A stretch of DNA of 64,000 bases, taken from assembly GCA_015654475.1 (NCBI GenBank), contig JAATGV010000003.1:21707-85706 (forward strand). Direction: 5' to 3'. Shown piece by piece: positions 46,952 to 56,182 of this stretch. The position numbers and the translations under genes are program-made. The notes under the pieces are model-generated. The model did not search any database. It saw only the letters and a list, made by a program, of their open reading frames with translations, and was not told where the DNA came from. Within the stretch, counting starts at the first letter, position 1; each line of letters opens with the position of its first letter. This stretch comes from Actinomycetales bacterium (GTDB lineage Bacteria; Actinomycetota; Actinomycetes; Actinomycetales; Microbacteriaceae).

Positions 46952-47875
46952 CTACACCAGGTCGCTGGAGTTGGCTCGGGTCAGTCGCAGTTGAAAGATT
47001 GAGATAACGAGCAATATGAGCATCAAGACAACGGAGACAGCGGAGGCGTATCCGAACTTGAATTGGCTGAATGCCAGTTTGTAGATATACATCTGGATCA
47101 CGTTCGATGCGTCGACTGGCCCGCCTTGTGTCGTCACCGAAACGGTGTCAAACACTTGGAACGAGCCGATCATGGAGGTGATGACCACCATGGCGAGATT
47201 CGGACGCAACAGGGGAAGGGTGATGCGGCGGAACATCTGCCACTCGGATGCCCCGTCGACGCGAGCAGCCTCATAGACGGTGTTCGGAATCGACTGCATT
47301 CCGGCAAAGATGAGCAACGCCGTGTATCCCATGAACCGCCAGATGTTAACAAAGGCGATGGTCGGAATCACAAGTTGCTCCGAGCCGAAGAACATGAGGC
47401 GCGGTAGTCCGATCCATTCCAACAACTGGTTGGTGATGCCCATCTGGTAGTCGAGCATCCACAGCCACACCAACGCGACGACCACGTTCGAGACCAGGTA
47501 TGGCATCAGTAAGATACCGCGGACGAAGGTGGATCTGATGAGCCGCTGCATGAGCACGGCGATGAGGAGCGCCAGGATGGTTTGAAAGACGATGTTGATG
47601 GCAACGTATTCGAGGGTGACGACGATGGAGTTCCACATCTTGTCGTCGGTGAGTAGCTTTTCGTAGTTCTTGAGGCCGACCCAGACGGGTGCCTGAAAGA
47701 TGTTGTAGTCGGTGAAACTCAGGTAGAGGCCTCGAATTGATGGCCAGACGTAGAAGGCCACAAACCCGACTGTTGCGGGTGCCAAGAAAAGAATGGCCAC
47801 GGCAAAGTCGTTGCGGCGCCGAGATGAGCGGCGTCGGGACGGCTCGACGATGGTCTGCATGCGGTGCGTGGTCAT
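46952..47875 (-). CDS. Sugar ABC transporter permease (MalF type)
   Basis: A 307-residue permease with six helices. A strongly basic N-terminus (PSRRRSSRRRND) leads to AILFLAPATVGFVAFYVWPS. The EAA loop is VYEAARVDGASEWQMFRRITLP near residue 203. ATG at 47875 overlaps the alpha-galactosidase stop (TGATG), so the two are coupled; a longer upstream frame belongs to the overlapping gene. Works with the MalG-type protein and the binding lipoprotein downstream. Confidence 0.93.
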   Translation of the reverse strand: MTTHRMQTIVEPSRRRSSRRRNDFAVAILFLAPATVGFVAFYVWPSIRGLYLSFTDYNIFQAPVWVGLKNYEKLLTDDKMWNSIVVTLEYVAINIVFQTILALLIAVLMQRLIRSTFVRGILLMPYLVSNVVVALVWLWMLDYQMGITNQLLEWIGLPRLMFFGSEQLVIPTIAFVNIWRFMGYTALLIFAGMQSIPNTVYEAARVDGASEWQMFRRITLPLLRPNLAMVVITSMIGSFQVFDTVSVTTQGGPVDASNVIQMYIYKLAFSQFKFGYASAVSVVLMLILLVISIFQLRLTRANSSDLV

Positions 47876-50052
47876 CACTGCTCCTGAATGTTGTCGTTGC
47901 CGAGTTCGGTGACGTGAAGCAAGACCGCCTCTTCTGGGCGGAGCACCGGGGTCTGAACCCCCACCCGGGCGAGCACTCTGCCGCTGGCCGTGATCGATCG
48001 CGACCACCAGGAGGCTTCCACGAATCCTGATCGCTCTTCACGTGGGCCGCCGATTTGCAAGGCCTGCACTTGGTAGTTGCGTTGCTCGTCGAGGCCAGGC
48101 AAGGTCACCCTGCCCAGGGGTGCGAATTCGCTTGTGGTGAGGGAAGCGATCGAGAAAAGCGCTTCGCTGTGGTCGTCCGCCACAACCCCGGTGACGTATA
48201 TCGCCGGGTCGGCATGATCTGAACGAACAACGGTTCCGGTATGCAACAGCTGTCTGTGTGCTTTGTACGCGGAGATCCATGCAGCCAGTTCTGCCCTGTC
48301 GGTTTCGGTGGCCTGGGTGATGTCCCATTCGACGCCAAAGCTGCCGAAGAATGCCGTTGCTGCTCTGAAATCCAAGCTTTGCACGCGACCTGTCGTCTCT
48401 GCTCTCGGGTTTCCGACGTGCGATCCCATGTATTCGAGTGGCACGATCAGCCCTGTCCAACGCTGGATGTCTTGTCGCTCGAGGGGGTCGATACAGTCCG
48501 AAGCCCAAATACGTTGAGTGTGCTGCAGGATCTCAAGATCGACCCGACCGCCGCCAGACGAACAGCTCTCAATCTCCAGGCCGGGATGACGTTCCTGCAA
48601 CTGGTCCAGCAACCGGTACAAGGCGAGAGTCTGGTTGTGCACCGCGGCACGACCGAGAGGCGAGTGGCCCGCATCGACAAGGTCTCGATTGTGATCCCAC
48701 TTGATGAACGCGATGTCATACTCGGTGAGGAGTGCATCGATCCTTTCAAGTAGATAGTCGAATGCTTCGGGATGGGTCAGGTCGAGCACTTGCTGAGAGC
48801 GGGCGGGCAACGCGAATCGCGTTCCAGTTGTCATGATCCATTCGGGATGCGCGCGGGCGAGTTCTGAGTCGAGATTGATCATTTCCGGTTCGAACCACAA
48901 CCCGAAGTCCATGCCGTGAGAGTGGACGAGGCTGATGAGTTCGCCAAGCCCTGTCGGCCACACGTCCGGTGAGACATACCAGTCGCCGAGCCCGGAGGTA
49001 TCGTCGCGACGGCTGCCAAACCACCCATCGTCGAGCACAAAACGCTCGATCCCGACCTCCCCCGCCCGCTGCACGAGGTCGCGGAGGGTTTCGATGCTGT
49101 GCTCGAAGTAAACGGCCTCCCAGGTGTTGAGCACGACCGGGCGTGGACCAGACGGGTGCCGCTCGCTATGCCGAAGAAAGGAGTGAAAGCGGGCAGACAC
49201 AGCATCGAGCCCTTCACCCCATGACGCGGCCACCCAAGGTGATGCATAGCTGTCCCCCTGGAGGAGCTCGATCTCGCCGGGATGCAGCAGTTCGCCACCG
49301 CCGATCATGCTTACACCCTCGCTGCTGCGTTCGACGATGGTGCGGCCATTGCCCGACCATGCGACATGGAGCGCCCAAACTTCACCGCGACGGAACCCGA
49401 ATCCTTGTGTGCCGACTGCGGTGAGGAATGACGAGTCGACGCCCGGTTTGCCGCGACGGCCTTCCCTAACGCGACTGCCGAGGGTGAACGCTGTGCGTTG
49501 TGGACTGCGCTCCCGCAGATGGCGACCCGAGAAGTCGAGTATTTCCGTCGCATCGATAGGCACGGGAAGGAACAACGTCAACGCTTCGAGTTGGTACGCT
49601 ACGGGGGCAAGATTCGTGACGGTGGCCCGCATACCCAGAAGACCGTCCTCCGACAGCCTCATCTCCAGCAAGATTCCGAGTCCAGATTCTTGGTCGACAG
49701 TATCGACGTCAAGGGAGTGCATATCGGTGAGTCTGATCTCGGTTGCACGAAAGCGAGGTGAGAATCCGGCGCCGTCATGGTGCCCGAGGAGTCCTTGCGA
49801 ACCCATCCATCCACGCGATTGCTCAGGAAGGATACTGACCTGTATCGGCGCATTCGGCGCATTGGTGACAGCAGGTCGCTGATCGGCGAGGGCGACCATG
49901 TCCAGGTCGGCATCCGAGAGGCTCCCGAGTTCTGCGCCCCAATAACGGATGATGGGGAAACCGTCTGGACTGACGTCAGCGATGACGCTTACGCCACCTC
50001 GCGAGAGGTGTACGTTATGTGCGCGCGCAACGCTGATGCGAGTGGTAGACAC
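47875..50052 (-). CDS. Alpha-galactosidase (GH36)
   Basis: A 725-residue glycoside hydrolase of family 36. An N-terminal beta-sandwich (about 1-300) precedes a TIM barrel: NTWEAVYFEHS, FVLDDGWFGSRRDD, GLWFEPEMIN. The nucleophile Asp is in FIKWDHNR, and the acid/base Asp in ASDCIDPLERQ. No signal peptide: substrate is hydrolysed inside the cell after import by the downstream ABC system. GTG at 50052 (VSTTRISVAR) has AAAGGAG 8 nt upstream; a longer frame has no support. First gene of the operon, divergent from the ROK regulator. Confidence 0.95.
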   Translation of the reverse strand: MSTTRISVARAHNVHLSRGGVSVIADVSPDGFPIIRYWGAELGSLSDADLDMVALADQRPAVTNAPNAPIQVSILPEQSRGWMGSQGLLGHHDGAGFSPRFRATEIRLTDMHSLDVDTVDQESGLGILLEMRLSEDGLLGMRATVTNLAPVAYQLEALTLFLPVPIDATEILDFSGRHLRERSPQRTAFTLGSRVREGRRGKPGVDSSFLTAVGTQGFGFRRGEVWALHVAWSGNGRTIVERSSEGVSMIGGGELLHPGEIELLQGDSYASPWVAASWGEGLDAVSARFHSFLRHSERHPSGPRPVVLNTWEAVYFEHSIETLRDLVQRAGEVGIERFVLDDGWFGSRRDDTSGLGDWYVSPDVWPTGLGELISLVHSHGMDFGLWFEPEMINLDSELARAHPEWIMTTGTRFALPARSQQVLDLTHPEAFDYLLERIDALLTEYDIAFIKWDHNRDLVDAGHSPLGRAAVHNQTLALYRLLDQLQERHPGLEIESCSSGGGRVDLEILQHTQRIWASDCIDPLERQDIQRWTGLIVPLEYMGSHVGNPRAETTGRVQSLDFRAATAFFGSFGVEWDITQATETDRAELAAWISAYKAHRQLLHTGTVVRSDHADPAIYVTGVVADDHSEALFSIASLTTSEFAPLGRVTLPGLDEQRNYQVQALQIGGPREERSGFVEASWWSRSITASGRVLARVGVQTPVLRPEEAVLLHVTELGNDNIQEQ

Positions 50053-50165
50053 GGGTGGGGCTCCTTTGCCTGGGGTAGATCGGTATTTGACGACCTCGTC
50101 ACACGCCATTGATTCTGGCACAGAACTAATTAGGTTGTCAAGGCGCTTCTTTCGAGGATTATTTC

Positions 50166-50180
50166 GATACTAGACGTATC
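50166..50180. promoter_or_regulatory. Candidate operator between alpha-galactosidase and ROK genes
   Basis: GATAC-tagac-GTATC, a dyad with a 5-nt centre, in an AT-rich divergent region (50053-50253). A second near-dyad, AACTAATTAGGTT, lies at about 50125. Either could be bound by the adjacent ROK repressor. Confidence 0.35.
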
Positions 50181-50253
50181 TTTATTTTCGATTGAAACTT
50201 TTATTGGCAGAATCGACCGCTCAGACAACACAGTCCCGGTAGAATTTCGTACG

Positions 50254-51408
50254 ATGACCCGACTAACGTGGCACACGCTCGAACGCGCCCAGCGTGATGT
50301 GGCCTTACAGATCCTGCGACGCGGCCCGGTCTCTCGCGCGACCCTTGCCGACAGGCTTGCACTTTCAGCGGGGAGCATCACCCGTCTCACAAGCCCCATG
50401 ATCGCCTCAGGGCTGATCCGCGAAGGCGATCCGGTGCGCGACGGATCGCTCGGGCCACCCCGCAAGCCGCTCCGGGCCGAAATCGGAGAATACCAGTTCA
50501 TCGGCGTAAAGGTCACAGGCAGCGAGCTTTATGGCGTGCGCACCAACCTGCGAGGCGACATCGCTCAGTCAACGGGATGCGTGCTTGAGGCAACATCACC
50601 AGATGCCGTGTGCGAATCCATTGCCAAGCTCGTCCACGAACTGAGCGAAGGGCCGATCACGCGGATCGCGGTAGGTATCGGCGGGATCGCGCGCGAGGGC
50701 GTCGTCGTGCGCGCACCCTTTCTCGACTGGTCGGGCGTACCGCTACAAGAGCTGCTTGCCGCGAAGACCGGGCTCGAGGTTGTCATCGAGAACGATGTCA
50801 TCGCGCTCACCGACGCCGAAAGGTGGTTCGGTCTCGGTCGCGAACAAGACTCGTTTGCCGTGGTCACCCTCGGCGCGGGCATCGGATGCGGCCTTGTCAT
50901 CAAAGACTCGCTCGTGCATGCATCGGATGCCGGGCTTGGCCTTATCGGTCATTTCCCCCTTCGCGACGCCGGCGGCTTCTGCTTTCTCGGCCACGCCGGT
51001 TGCGCATCCGCCGCTCTCACGATCCCGGGAATCACCGGCTCGATCTCGGCAGCGCTGCAGCGCCCCATCGACTATGACGAAACGTTTGCCCTCGTCGAGG
51101 CAGGTGATCCCGCGGCCCGAGCCGTGCTCTCCGCCAGTGCCGCCGGACTCGGGCAGTTGATTGCCGCTGTGACCAACATCACCGGAGTAAGACATATTGT
51201 GCTTGCCGGGGAGGGTGTGCGAATAGCTGCCTCACAGCGCGAGGCCGTAGAGGCGGCGATCATGGGATTTCGCGACCCTCTCGCTCATCCCGTGGAACTG
51301 ACGATACGCACTCCCAGTTTTTTCGAATGGGCTCGGGGGGCAGCGGTGATCGCCATCCAAGACTTCACTGCCGGGGGAAACGACGCCTTCGACTCTGTCA
51401 CTCGTTGA
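50254..51408 (+). CDS. ROK-family transcriptional regulator
   Basis: A 384-residue protein. A winged-helix DNA-binding domain (about 1-70, RGPVSRATLADRLALSAGSITRLTSPMI) precedes an ROK sugar-binding domain with GIGGIAREG and GAGIGCGLVIKD. The usual ROK zinc motif C-x-C-G-x-x-G-C-x-E appears as CFLGHAGCASA: only two cysteines and no Glu, so zinc may not be bound. Divergent from alpha-galactosidase, so probably its sugar-responsive repressor. It converges with the second ABC operon. NagC/XylR-type by family; inducer not known. Confidence 0.88.
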   Translation: MTRLTWHTLERAQRDVALQILRRGPVSRATLADRLALSAGSITRLTSPMIASGLIREGDPVRDGSLGPPRKPLRAEIGEYQFIGVKVTGSELYGVRTNLRGDIAQSTGCVLEATSPDAVCESIAKLVHELSEGPITRIAVGIGGIAREGVVVRAPFLDWSGVPLQELLAAKTGLEVVIENDVIALTDAERWFGLGREQDSFAVVTLGAGIGCGLVIKDSLVHASDAGLGLIGHFPLRDAGGFCFLGHAGCASAALTIPGITGSISAALQRPIDYDETFALVEAGDPAARAVLSASAAGLGQLIAAVTNITGVRHIVLAGEGVRIAASQREAVEAAIMGFRDPLAHPVELTIRTPSFFEWARGAAVIAIQDFTAGGNDAFDSVTR

Positions 51409-51517
51409 CCCGAGGCGGTTGGCGGGCCAAGCACGGCCGTTCCGCGCGCGAGCCCCGTCGAAGGGCCCGCCGCAGAGAATCCGCGACGGGCCCTTGAACC
51501 ATGGATGGATGCCGAGC

Positions 51518-52438
51518 TCAGCCCTTCGTCGATCCGGCGAGCAGGCCTCGAACGAAGAAGCGCTGCAAGCTGAAGAAGACCACAAGGGGAAGCGCGATCG
51601 CAACGAATGCGCCAGCCGTGAGCAACTGCCAAGACGAGCCGAGAGTACCAGTCATCTGCGCAAGTCTCAGCGTCAGTGGTGCAACATCGGACGTGCCGCC
51701 CGAGAAGACGAGCGCAACGAGCAAGTCATTCCAGACCCAGAGGAACTGGAAGATGAACACGCTCGCGATTGCGGGCACGGTCAACGGCAGAATGATCCGG
51801 AAGAAGACCTGGGTGTGGCTTGCTCCGTCCACTTTCGCCGCCTCGATCACCTCACCAGGAATCTCGGATATGAAGTTGTGCAGCAAGAAGATCGTCAGTG
51901 GCAGGCCGAAGATGGTGTGCGCGATCCACACCGCTGGGAATGTGCCGGCGATACCGCTCGCGCTGAAGATCTGAAGCAGCGGCACGAGGGCCAACTGCAA
52001 CGGAACCACCTGGAGCGCGAAGACGACGATGAAGATGATGTCACGGCCCTTGAACGGAATCCACGCAAAAGCGTAGGCCGCCATGAGGGCGAGAACCATC
52101 GGAAACAGCGTGCCTGGAATCGTGATGATCAACGAGTTGACGAAATACACGCCCAAGTTGGCCGACGAAGCACCGGACTTCGTCAGCACCTCAGCGTAGT
52201 TGTCGAACGTGAGGCCCCAGTTCTGGAAGATCGTCCACCACCCCGTCGTGGTGATGAGCTCGGCAGGGCGGAACGAAGAGACGAACAACCCGAACGTGGG
52301 GATCGTCCAGAAGACCGCGATCACGATGGCGGCAATGGTGGCGGCTCGGGAAGTGAGCTTCTTCTTAGCCTTGCTTGCCTTGACGGAAATCGTCGCAGGC
52401 GCCAGATCAGGGCTTTCTATGGTTGCCGAAGTGGTCAT
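51518..52438 (-). CDS. Sugar ABC transporter permease (MalG type), second system
   Basis: A 306-residue permease with six helices. The N-terminal basic tail (KASKAKKKLTSR) is followed by AIVIAVFWTIPTFGLFVSSF. The EAA loop IPGEVIEAAKVDGASHTQVF is near 195. ATG at 52438 overlaps the stop of the MalF-type gene (ATGA). Longer open frames upstream are the overlapping gene read in another frame. Last gene of its operon. Confidence 0.93.
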   Translation of the reverse strand: MTTSATIESPDLAPATISVKASKAKKKLTSRAATIAAIVIAVFWTIPTFGLFVSSFRPAELITTTGWWTIFQNWGLTFDNYAEVLTKSGASSANLGVYFVNSLIITIPGTLFPMVLALMAAYAFAWIPFKGRDIIFIVVFALQVVPLQLALVPLLQIFSASGIAGTFPAVWIAHTIFGLPLTIFLLHNFISEIPGEVIEAAKVDGASHTQVFFRIILPLTVPAIASVFIFQFLWVWNDLLVALVFSGGTSDVAPLTLRLAQMTGTLGSSWQLLTAGAFVAIALPLVVFFSLQRFFVRGLLAGSTKG

Positions 52439-53469
52439 CGGATCTCCTTCTGCTTCCTCATGACTCGAATGTTGTAGATGACGATCGGCAGCACGAGGAT
52501 GAACAGAACAACCGCAAGCGCCGAACCGCGTCCCGGCTGCACCTGAATGAAGGTCTGCGAATACATCTCGTTTGCGATGACGCTCGTGCCATAGTTGCCG
52601 CCCGTCATCGTTCGGACGATATCGAAGACCTTCAGGGTTGCTATCGAGATGGTCGTCAGCACCACCACCATCGAGCCACGGATCCCGGGGAGGGTGACGT
52701 TGCGGAACTGCTGCCATGCGTTGGCACCATCCAGCTTCGCCGCTTCGATGATCTCGTTGGGAATGCCCTTGATGGCTGCCGAGAACACGACCATCGCGAA
52801 TCCTGTCTGGATCCAGATCATGACAATGATCAAGAAGAAGGTGTTCCACGGTGAGTTCAGCAGGAACTGCTGGGGCTGGAATCCGAGCCAGACGAGGATC
52901 TGGTTGAGCAGGCCGATCTGCTCTAGCTCTGAGCCACGGTACTCGTACATGAACTTCCAGATAACGCTCGCTCCAACGAACGAGATGGCCATGGGCATGA
53001 AGACGAGCGATTTCAGCACCGGTTCGCCGCGGGCCTTGTCGATGAAGATCGCATAGGCGAGGCCGAAGGCAACCGAGGCAAGCGGAACGATGAGCACCCA
53101 AATCACCGTATTGATGAGCGTTTGGACGATGCTCGGCTGAGTCACCATCCACAAGTAGTTCGACAGACCGACGAAGGTGGTTCCCTTGTCGTCGAAGGCC
53201 GAAAGAATGATGGTCCGCACCGCTGGGTACACGAGTCCAACTAAGAGAAGGAGGATCGATGGCCCAACGAACACGAGCAGTTGCGCCCAGTCGCGAATCT
53301 TCTTCGGCGACTTGTCTGCGAGAAAAAGAATTATTCCGATAACGGCTATGAACACCGCAACGCCCCCCGCCAGGAGGAGCCACTTATCCCACCAATGGGA
53401 TTCTGAGACACCACGCGTCACGAGCGGTACAAGCGCTCGAGAAACAGGCCCAACAGCCAACTCAAACAT
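52435..53469 (-). CDS. Sugar ABC transporter permease (MalF type), second system
   Basis: A 344-residue permease. Eight hydrophobic segments are visible; the first two (residues 30-50 and 65-90) precede the six-helix core. The EAA loop is NEIIEAAKLDGANAWQQFRNVTLP near residue 236. ATG at 53469 has GAGG 7 nt upstream. It is separated from the binding-protein gene by 113 bp containing an intercistronic hairpin at 53498-53545. Closest in type to alpha-glucoside (AglF) permeases. Confidence 0.92.
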   Translation of the reverse strand: MFELAVGPVSRALVPLVTRGVSESHWWDKWLLLAGGVAVFIAVIGIILFLADKSPKKIRDWAQLLVFVGPSILLLLVGLVYPAVRTIILSAFDDKGTTFVGLSNYLWMVTQPSIVQTLINTVIWVLIVPLASVAFGLAYAIFIDKARGEPVLKSLVFMPMAISFVGASVIWKFMYEYRGSELEQIGLLNQILVWLGFQPQQFLLNSPWNTFFLIIVMIWIQTGFAMVVFSAAIKGIPNEIIEAAKLDGANAWQQFRNVTLPGIRGSMVVVLTTISIATLKVFDIVRTMTGGNYGTSVIANEMYSQTFIQVQPGRGSALAVVLFILVLPIVIYNIRVMRKQKEIR

Positions 53470-53497
53470 GAAAGGTCCTCTCAATTAGCATGACGTA

Positions 53498-53545
53498 CGG
53501 GGCCGGGGCGCCTGCCGGGATTTCCGACAACCTACCCCGACCCCG
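53498..53545 (-). terminator. Intercistronic hairpin (probable attenuator/RNA stabiliser)
   Basis: CGGGGCCGGGG (53498-53508) pairs with CCCCGACCCCG (53535-53545) with one mismatch. Between a binding-protein gene and its permease such hairpins typically protect the upstream mRNA and lower downstream expression. Confidence 0.6.
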
Positions 53546-53582
53546 TGTCGTTAGCCGTTACTTGGTTGTATCCGCATCGAAG

Positions 53583-54959
53583 CTAGCTGGCCGGCCAGCT
53601 CGAATCGATAGCCGAGAGGACCGAATCGAGGCTGTCGCCGTTGATCCAGTTGACGATGCCAGTCCAGAACGAACCTGAACCGACGGCCGCTGGCATTGCG
53701 TCAGATGCATCGAACCGGAACGTGGTGTTCGGATCCTGGAGGATCTTTACCGACTGCTCGCTGATTGGCGAGTCCGCGTTCGCTGGATCGAGACCCTTGT
53801 TCGCACTGATCACGCCACCGAGCTTGACCCGGTTGTTCGCCCAGGTATCGCTCGAGAGGTAGGTCTGCACGGCAACGGTGGCCGGATCGTTGTTGAAGGC
53901 GCCGACGAACTCGCCTGCACCAGTGACCGCGTTCGCGTCGGCCTCGGTGCCGGGCAGCATGAAGGCGTAGAGGTCTCCGTTTTCAGAGATGTCCTTGCCT
54001 TCGAGCGCGGACTGCGCAGCCATGAACGATGCACCATGGTAGAAGCTGCATGTGCCCTGAGCGATCGGCGCGATCGCGTCGGCCCATGCGCTGGAGTTGA
54101 TCGACTTCACGTTGCCGATGCCACCGTTGACGTAGTCCGGGTTGAGCAAGATGTCGCCGACACCGGTGAAGGCTTTCTTGATCTCATCAGAGTTGAACTT
54201 GGTGGTGCCTGACGCCCACTGATCGTAGACGTCGGGGCCGTTGAGACGTAGGACGTAGTCCTCAATCCAGTCTGTGCCCGGCCAACCGCTGGCCGCACCG
54301 GATTCCATACCGGCACACCATGGCTTGTAGCCCTTGGGATTGTCACTCGCGGTGGCCATCGCCTCGGTGTCGGCCATGAGCTCATCGAGCGTAGTTGGGA
54401 TCTCGATTCCACGCGCCTTCAGGTCGGCTGGGGAGTACCAGATGTAGCCTTTGACACTCGCCATCAATGGTGCTGCATATACTGTGCCGTCGATGGTGCC
54501 GTAACCTTTCCAGTCGGCTGACCACCACTTGTCGATGTTTGCCACGACGCTGTCGGGGGCTGGGACCACCTTGCCTGTCGTGTTGACAACGCTGGCAAGA
54601 AGGCCTGGCTGTGGGAAGAGCGCGATGTCAGGAGCGGTACCGCCCTGAGCCTGCTGCAGGATCTGGCTCTCGAAGTCTTTGTTGCCCGTGTACTTGATTG
54701 TGATACCGGTGCACTTCTCGAACTGCTCCCAGCTCTTCACGAGATTATCGGCCTCAGTATCCACGATGGTGGATGAGATAGCGACATTTGGATTGTCGGT
54801 GAAGGTTCCGTAGGTTCCGTAATCTTCACAGCCAGCTACAGGTGCAGCTGATTGACTTTCTGCTGCGTCCCCAGACGAACAACCAACGAGTACGAGGCCG
54901 ACGGCCCCTACCATTGCTGCTGTGCTGATGAGTCGCCGCGTTGTTTTCACATGTTTCAC
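53583..54959 (-). CDS. Sugar ABC transporter substrate-binding lipoprotein, second system
   Basis: A 458-residue extracellular lipoprotein. The signal peptide (KTTRRLISTAAMVGAVGLVLVGC) has its lipidated Cys near residue 27. The mature protein shows the SBP_1 fold: FESQILQQAQGGTAPDIALFPQPGLL, GTVYAAPLMASVKGYIWYSP and CSFYHGASFMA. These match alpha-glucoside (AglE-like) binding proteins. GTG at 54959 has AGGAG 7 nt upstream; the frame upstream to 55004 is unsupported. First gene of a three-gene operon without its own ATPase. A LacI-type palindrome lies 76 bp upstream. Confidence 0.92.
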   Translation of the reverse strand: MKHVKTTRRLISTAAMVGAVGLVLVGCSSGDAAESQSAAPVAGCEDYGTYGTFTDNPNVAISSTIVDTEADNLVKSWEQFEKCTGITIKYTGNKDFESQILQQAQGGTAPDIALFPQPGLLASVVNTTGKVVPAPDSVVANIDKWWSADWKGYGTIDGTVYAAPLMASVKGYIWYSPADLKARGIEIPTTLDELMADTEAMATASDNPKGYKPWCAGMESGAASGWPGTDWIEDYVLRLNGPDVYDQWASGTTKFNSDEIKKAFTGVGDILLNPDYVNGGIGNVKSINSSAWADAIAPIAQGTCSFYHGASFMAAQSALEGKDISENGDLYAFMLPGTEADANAVTGAGEFVGAFNNDPATVAVQTYLSSDTWANNRVKLGGVISANKGLDPANADSPISEQSVKILQDPNTTFRFDASDAMPAAVGSGSFWTGIVNWINGDSLDSVLSAIDSSWPAS

Positions 54960-55034
54960 GTGCTTGCTCCTCGTTGAGTAGACGTATCGATGCAGGACTT
55001 GCATCTTGTCGTTAAGATCCTATGACAAAAAGTC

Positions 55035-55048
55035 GAGAGCGCGCTCTC
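55035..55048. promoter_or_regulatory. LacI-type operator GAGAGCGCGCTCTC
   Basis: A perfect 14-bp dyad with a CGCG centre, 76 bp upstream of the sugar-binding protein start. Actinobacterial sugar regulators of the LacI family bind very similar sites with GAGCGCTC cores. No LacI gene is in the window, so the regulator is encoded elsewhere. Confidence 0.6.
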
Positions 55049-55093
55049 TCACGGTAACGATATGGACACGAAAGCCCTTTCCCTGACAGGCAA

Positions 55094-55128
55094 AAAGCCG
55101 CCTCGGAGCAAAACTCCGAGGCGGCTTT
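55094..55128 (-). terminator. Terminator of the rplJ-rplL operon
   Basis: AAAGCCGCCTCGGAG (55094-55108) pairs perfectly over 15 bp with 55114-55128, loop CAAAA, and on the minus strand the stem ends in TTTTT. It lies 34 bp after rplL. Confidence 0.93.
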
Positions 55129-55161
55129 GAGAGAGTGTCCCCCACCTAAGCGGGGCACGAA

Positions 55162-55542
55162 CTACTTGAGTGTGACGGTGCCACCAGCAGCCTCAATGGC
55201 AGCCTTGGCCTTCTCCGCGTCGTCCTTCTTCGCGCCCTCAAGCACAGTGGCAGGAGCGCTGTCAACAAGAGCCTTCGCCTCACCGAGACCGAGGCTCGTC
55301 AGGGCGCGCACCTCCTTGATGACCTGGATCTTCTTTTCGCCGGCAGCTTCGAGAACGACATCAAACTCGTCCTTGACTTCCTCGGCCTCGACAGGAGCGG
55401 CAACGCCTGCAGCAGCAACTGCCACGGGTGCAGCAGCGGTGACCTCGAAGGTCTCCTCAAACTTCTTCACGAAATCTGAAAGCTCGATAAGGGTGAGTTC
55501 CTTGAACGCCTCGAGCAGTTCGTCAGTGGTCAACTTGGCCAT
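55162..55542 (-). CDS. rplL: 50S ribosomal protein L7/L12
   Basis: A 126-residue stalk protein. The N-terminal dimerisation domain [29 protein letters not shown], an Ala/Val-rich hinge, and the C-terminal domain [28 protein letters not shown] are all complete. Stop TAA is followed by the terminator. It is 44 bp downstream of rplJ, as in most bacteria. Confidence 0.98.
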   Translation of the reverse strand: MAKLTTDELLEAFKELTLIELSDFVKKFEETFEVTAAAPVAVAAAGVAAPVEAEEVKDEFDVVLEAAGEKKIQVIKEVRALTSLGLGEAKALVDSAPATVLEGAKKDDAEKAKAAIEAAGGTVTLK

Positions 55543-55586
55543 GATCGGTTATTCCTAACTTGTGTTGGTTGTGAACGATGTGCGAG

Positions 55587-56102
55587 CTAGCTCGCGGATT
55601 CCTGCTTTTCACGCAACGCGTCGACCGTACGAACGGTCTTCGACAGCGGTGCGGTGAACAAGTAAGCGGCCTGGAACAGCGAGGCCTTGAAGACGCCAGC
55701 CAACTTGGCAAGCAGAACTTCACGGCTCTCGAGATCAGCAAGCTTCTTGACCTCGTCGGCGTTAAGAGCGGCACCATCAAAGTAACCAGACTTAACGACC
55801 AAGAGAGGGTTTGCCTTGGCAAAGTCACGCAATGTCTTGGCAACAGAGACAACATCTCCGTGCACGAAGACGAGTGCAGTCGGCCCAGAGAGCTGACCGT
55901 CGAATGCATCGACGCTCGCTTCCTTCGCTGCAATCGTGGCGAGCGTGTTCTTTGTCACGGCGTACGTCGCGTGCTCACGGATCTTGTCGCGCAGCTCGCT
56001 GAGCTGCGGCACCGTGAGTCCGCGGTACTCGGTGAGCAGGACCGCATTCGACTCACGGAATTTCTCCGTAAGTTCGGCAACGGTTGCTTCCTTGGTCGCC
56101 AT
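55587..56102 (-). CDS. rplJ: 50S ribosomal protein L10
   Basis: A 171-residue protein that anchors L7/L12 dimers on the ribosome. MATKEATVAELTEKFRESNAVLLTEYRGL and KNTLATIAAKE are the diagnostic RNA-binding region; the C-terminal helix holds L12. GAGGAG lies 5 nt before the ATG at 56102; a longer frame reads into the leader. The leader contains a strong hairpin and may allow L10 autoregulation. Confidence 0.98.
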   Translation of the reverse strand: MATKEATVAELTEKFRESNAVLLTEYRGLTVPQLSELRDKIREHATYAVTKNTLATIAAKEASVDAFDGQLSGPTALVFVHGDVVSVAKTLRDFAKANPLLVVKSGYFDGAALNADEVKKLADLESREVLLAKLAGVFKASLFQAAYLFTAPLSKTVRTVDALREKQESAS

Positions 56103-56160
56103 GGCTCTCCTCAGAGTTTCGAATGCCGGTGGCCCCCAGAATCCACGCAAAACGACAAAA

Positions 56161-56182
56161 CTCCGGCGCATGCGCACCGGAG
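56161..56182 (-). promoter_or_regulatory. Hairpin in the rplJ leader (possible L10 leader)
   Basis: On the minus strand CTCCGGTGCGCATGCGCCGGAG forms a stem, followed by TTTTGTCG. It lies 59 nt upstream of rplJ. Ribosomal L10 leaders carry such hairpins; a kink-turn or L10-binding site was not verified. Confidence 0.5.

Noticed and set aside
52439..53383. Upstream extension of the MalG-type permease
   Set aside because: It is the antisense-free but out-of-frame reading of the MalF-type gene; ATGA overlap defines the true start.
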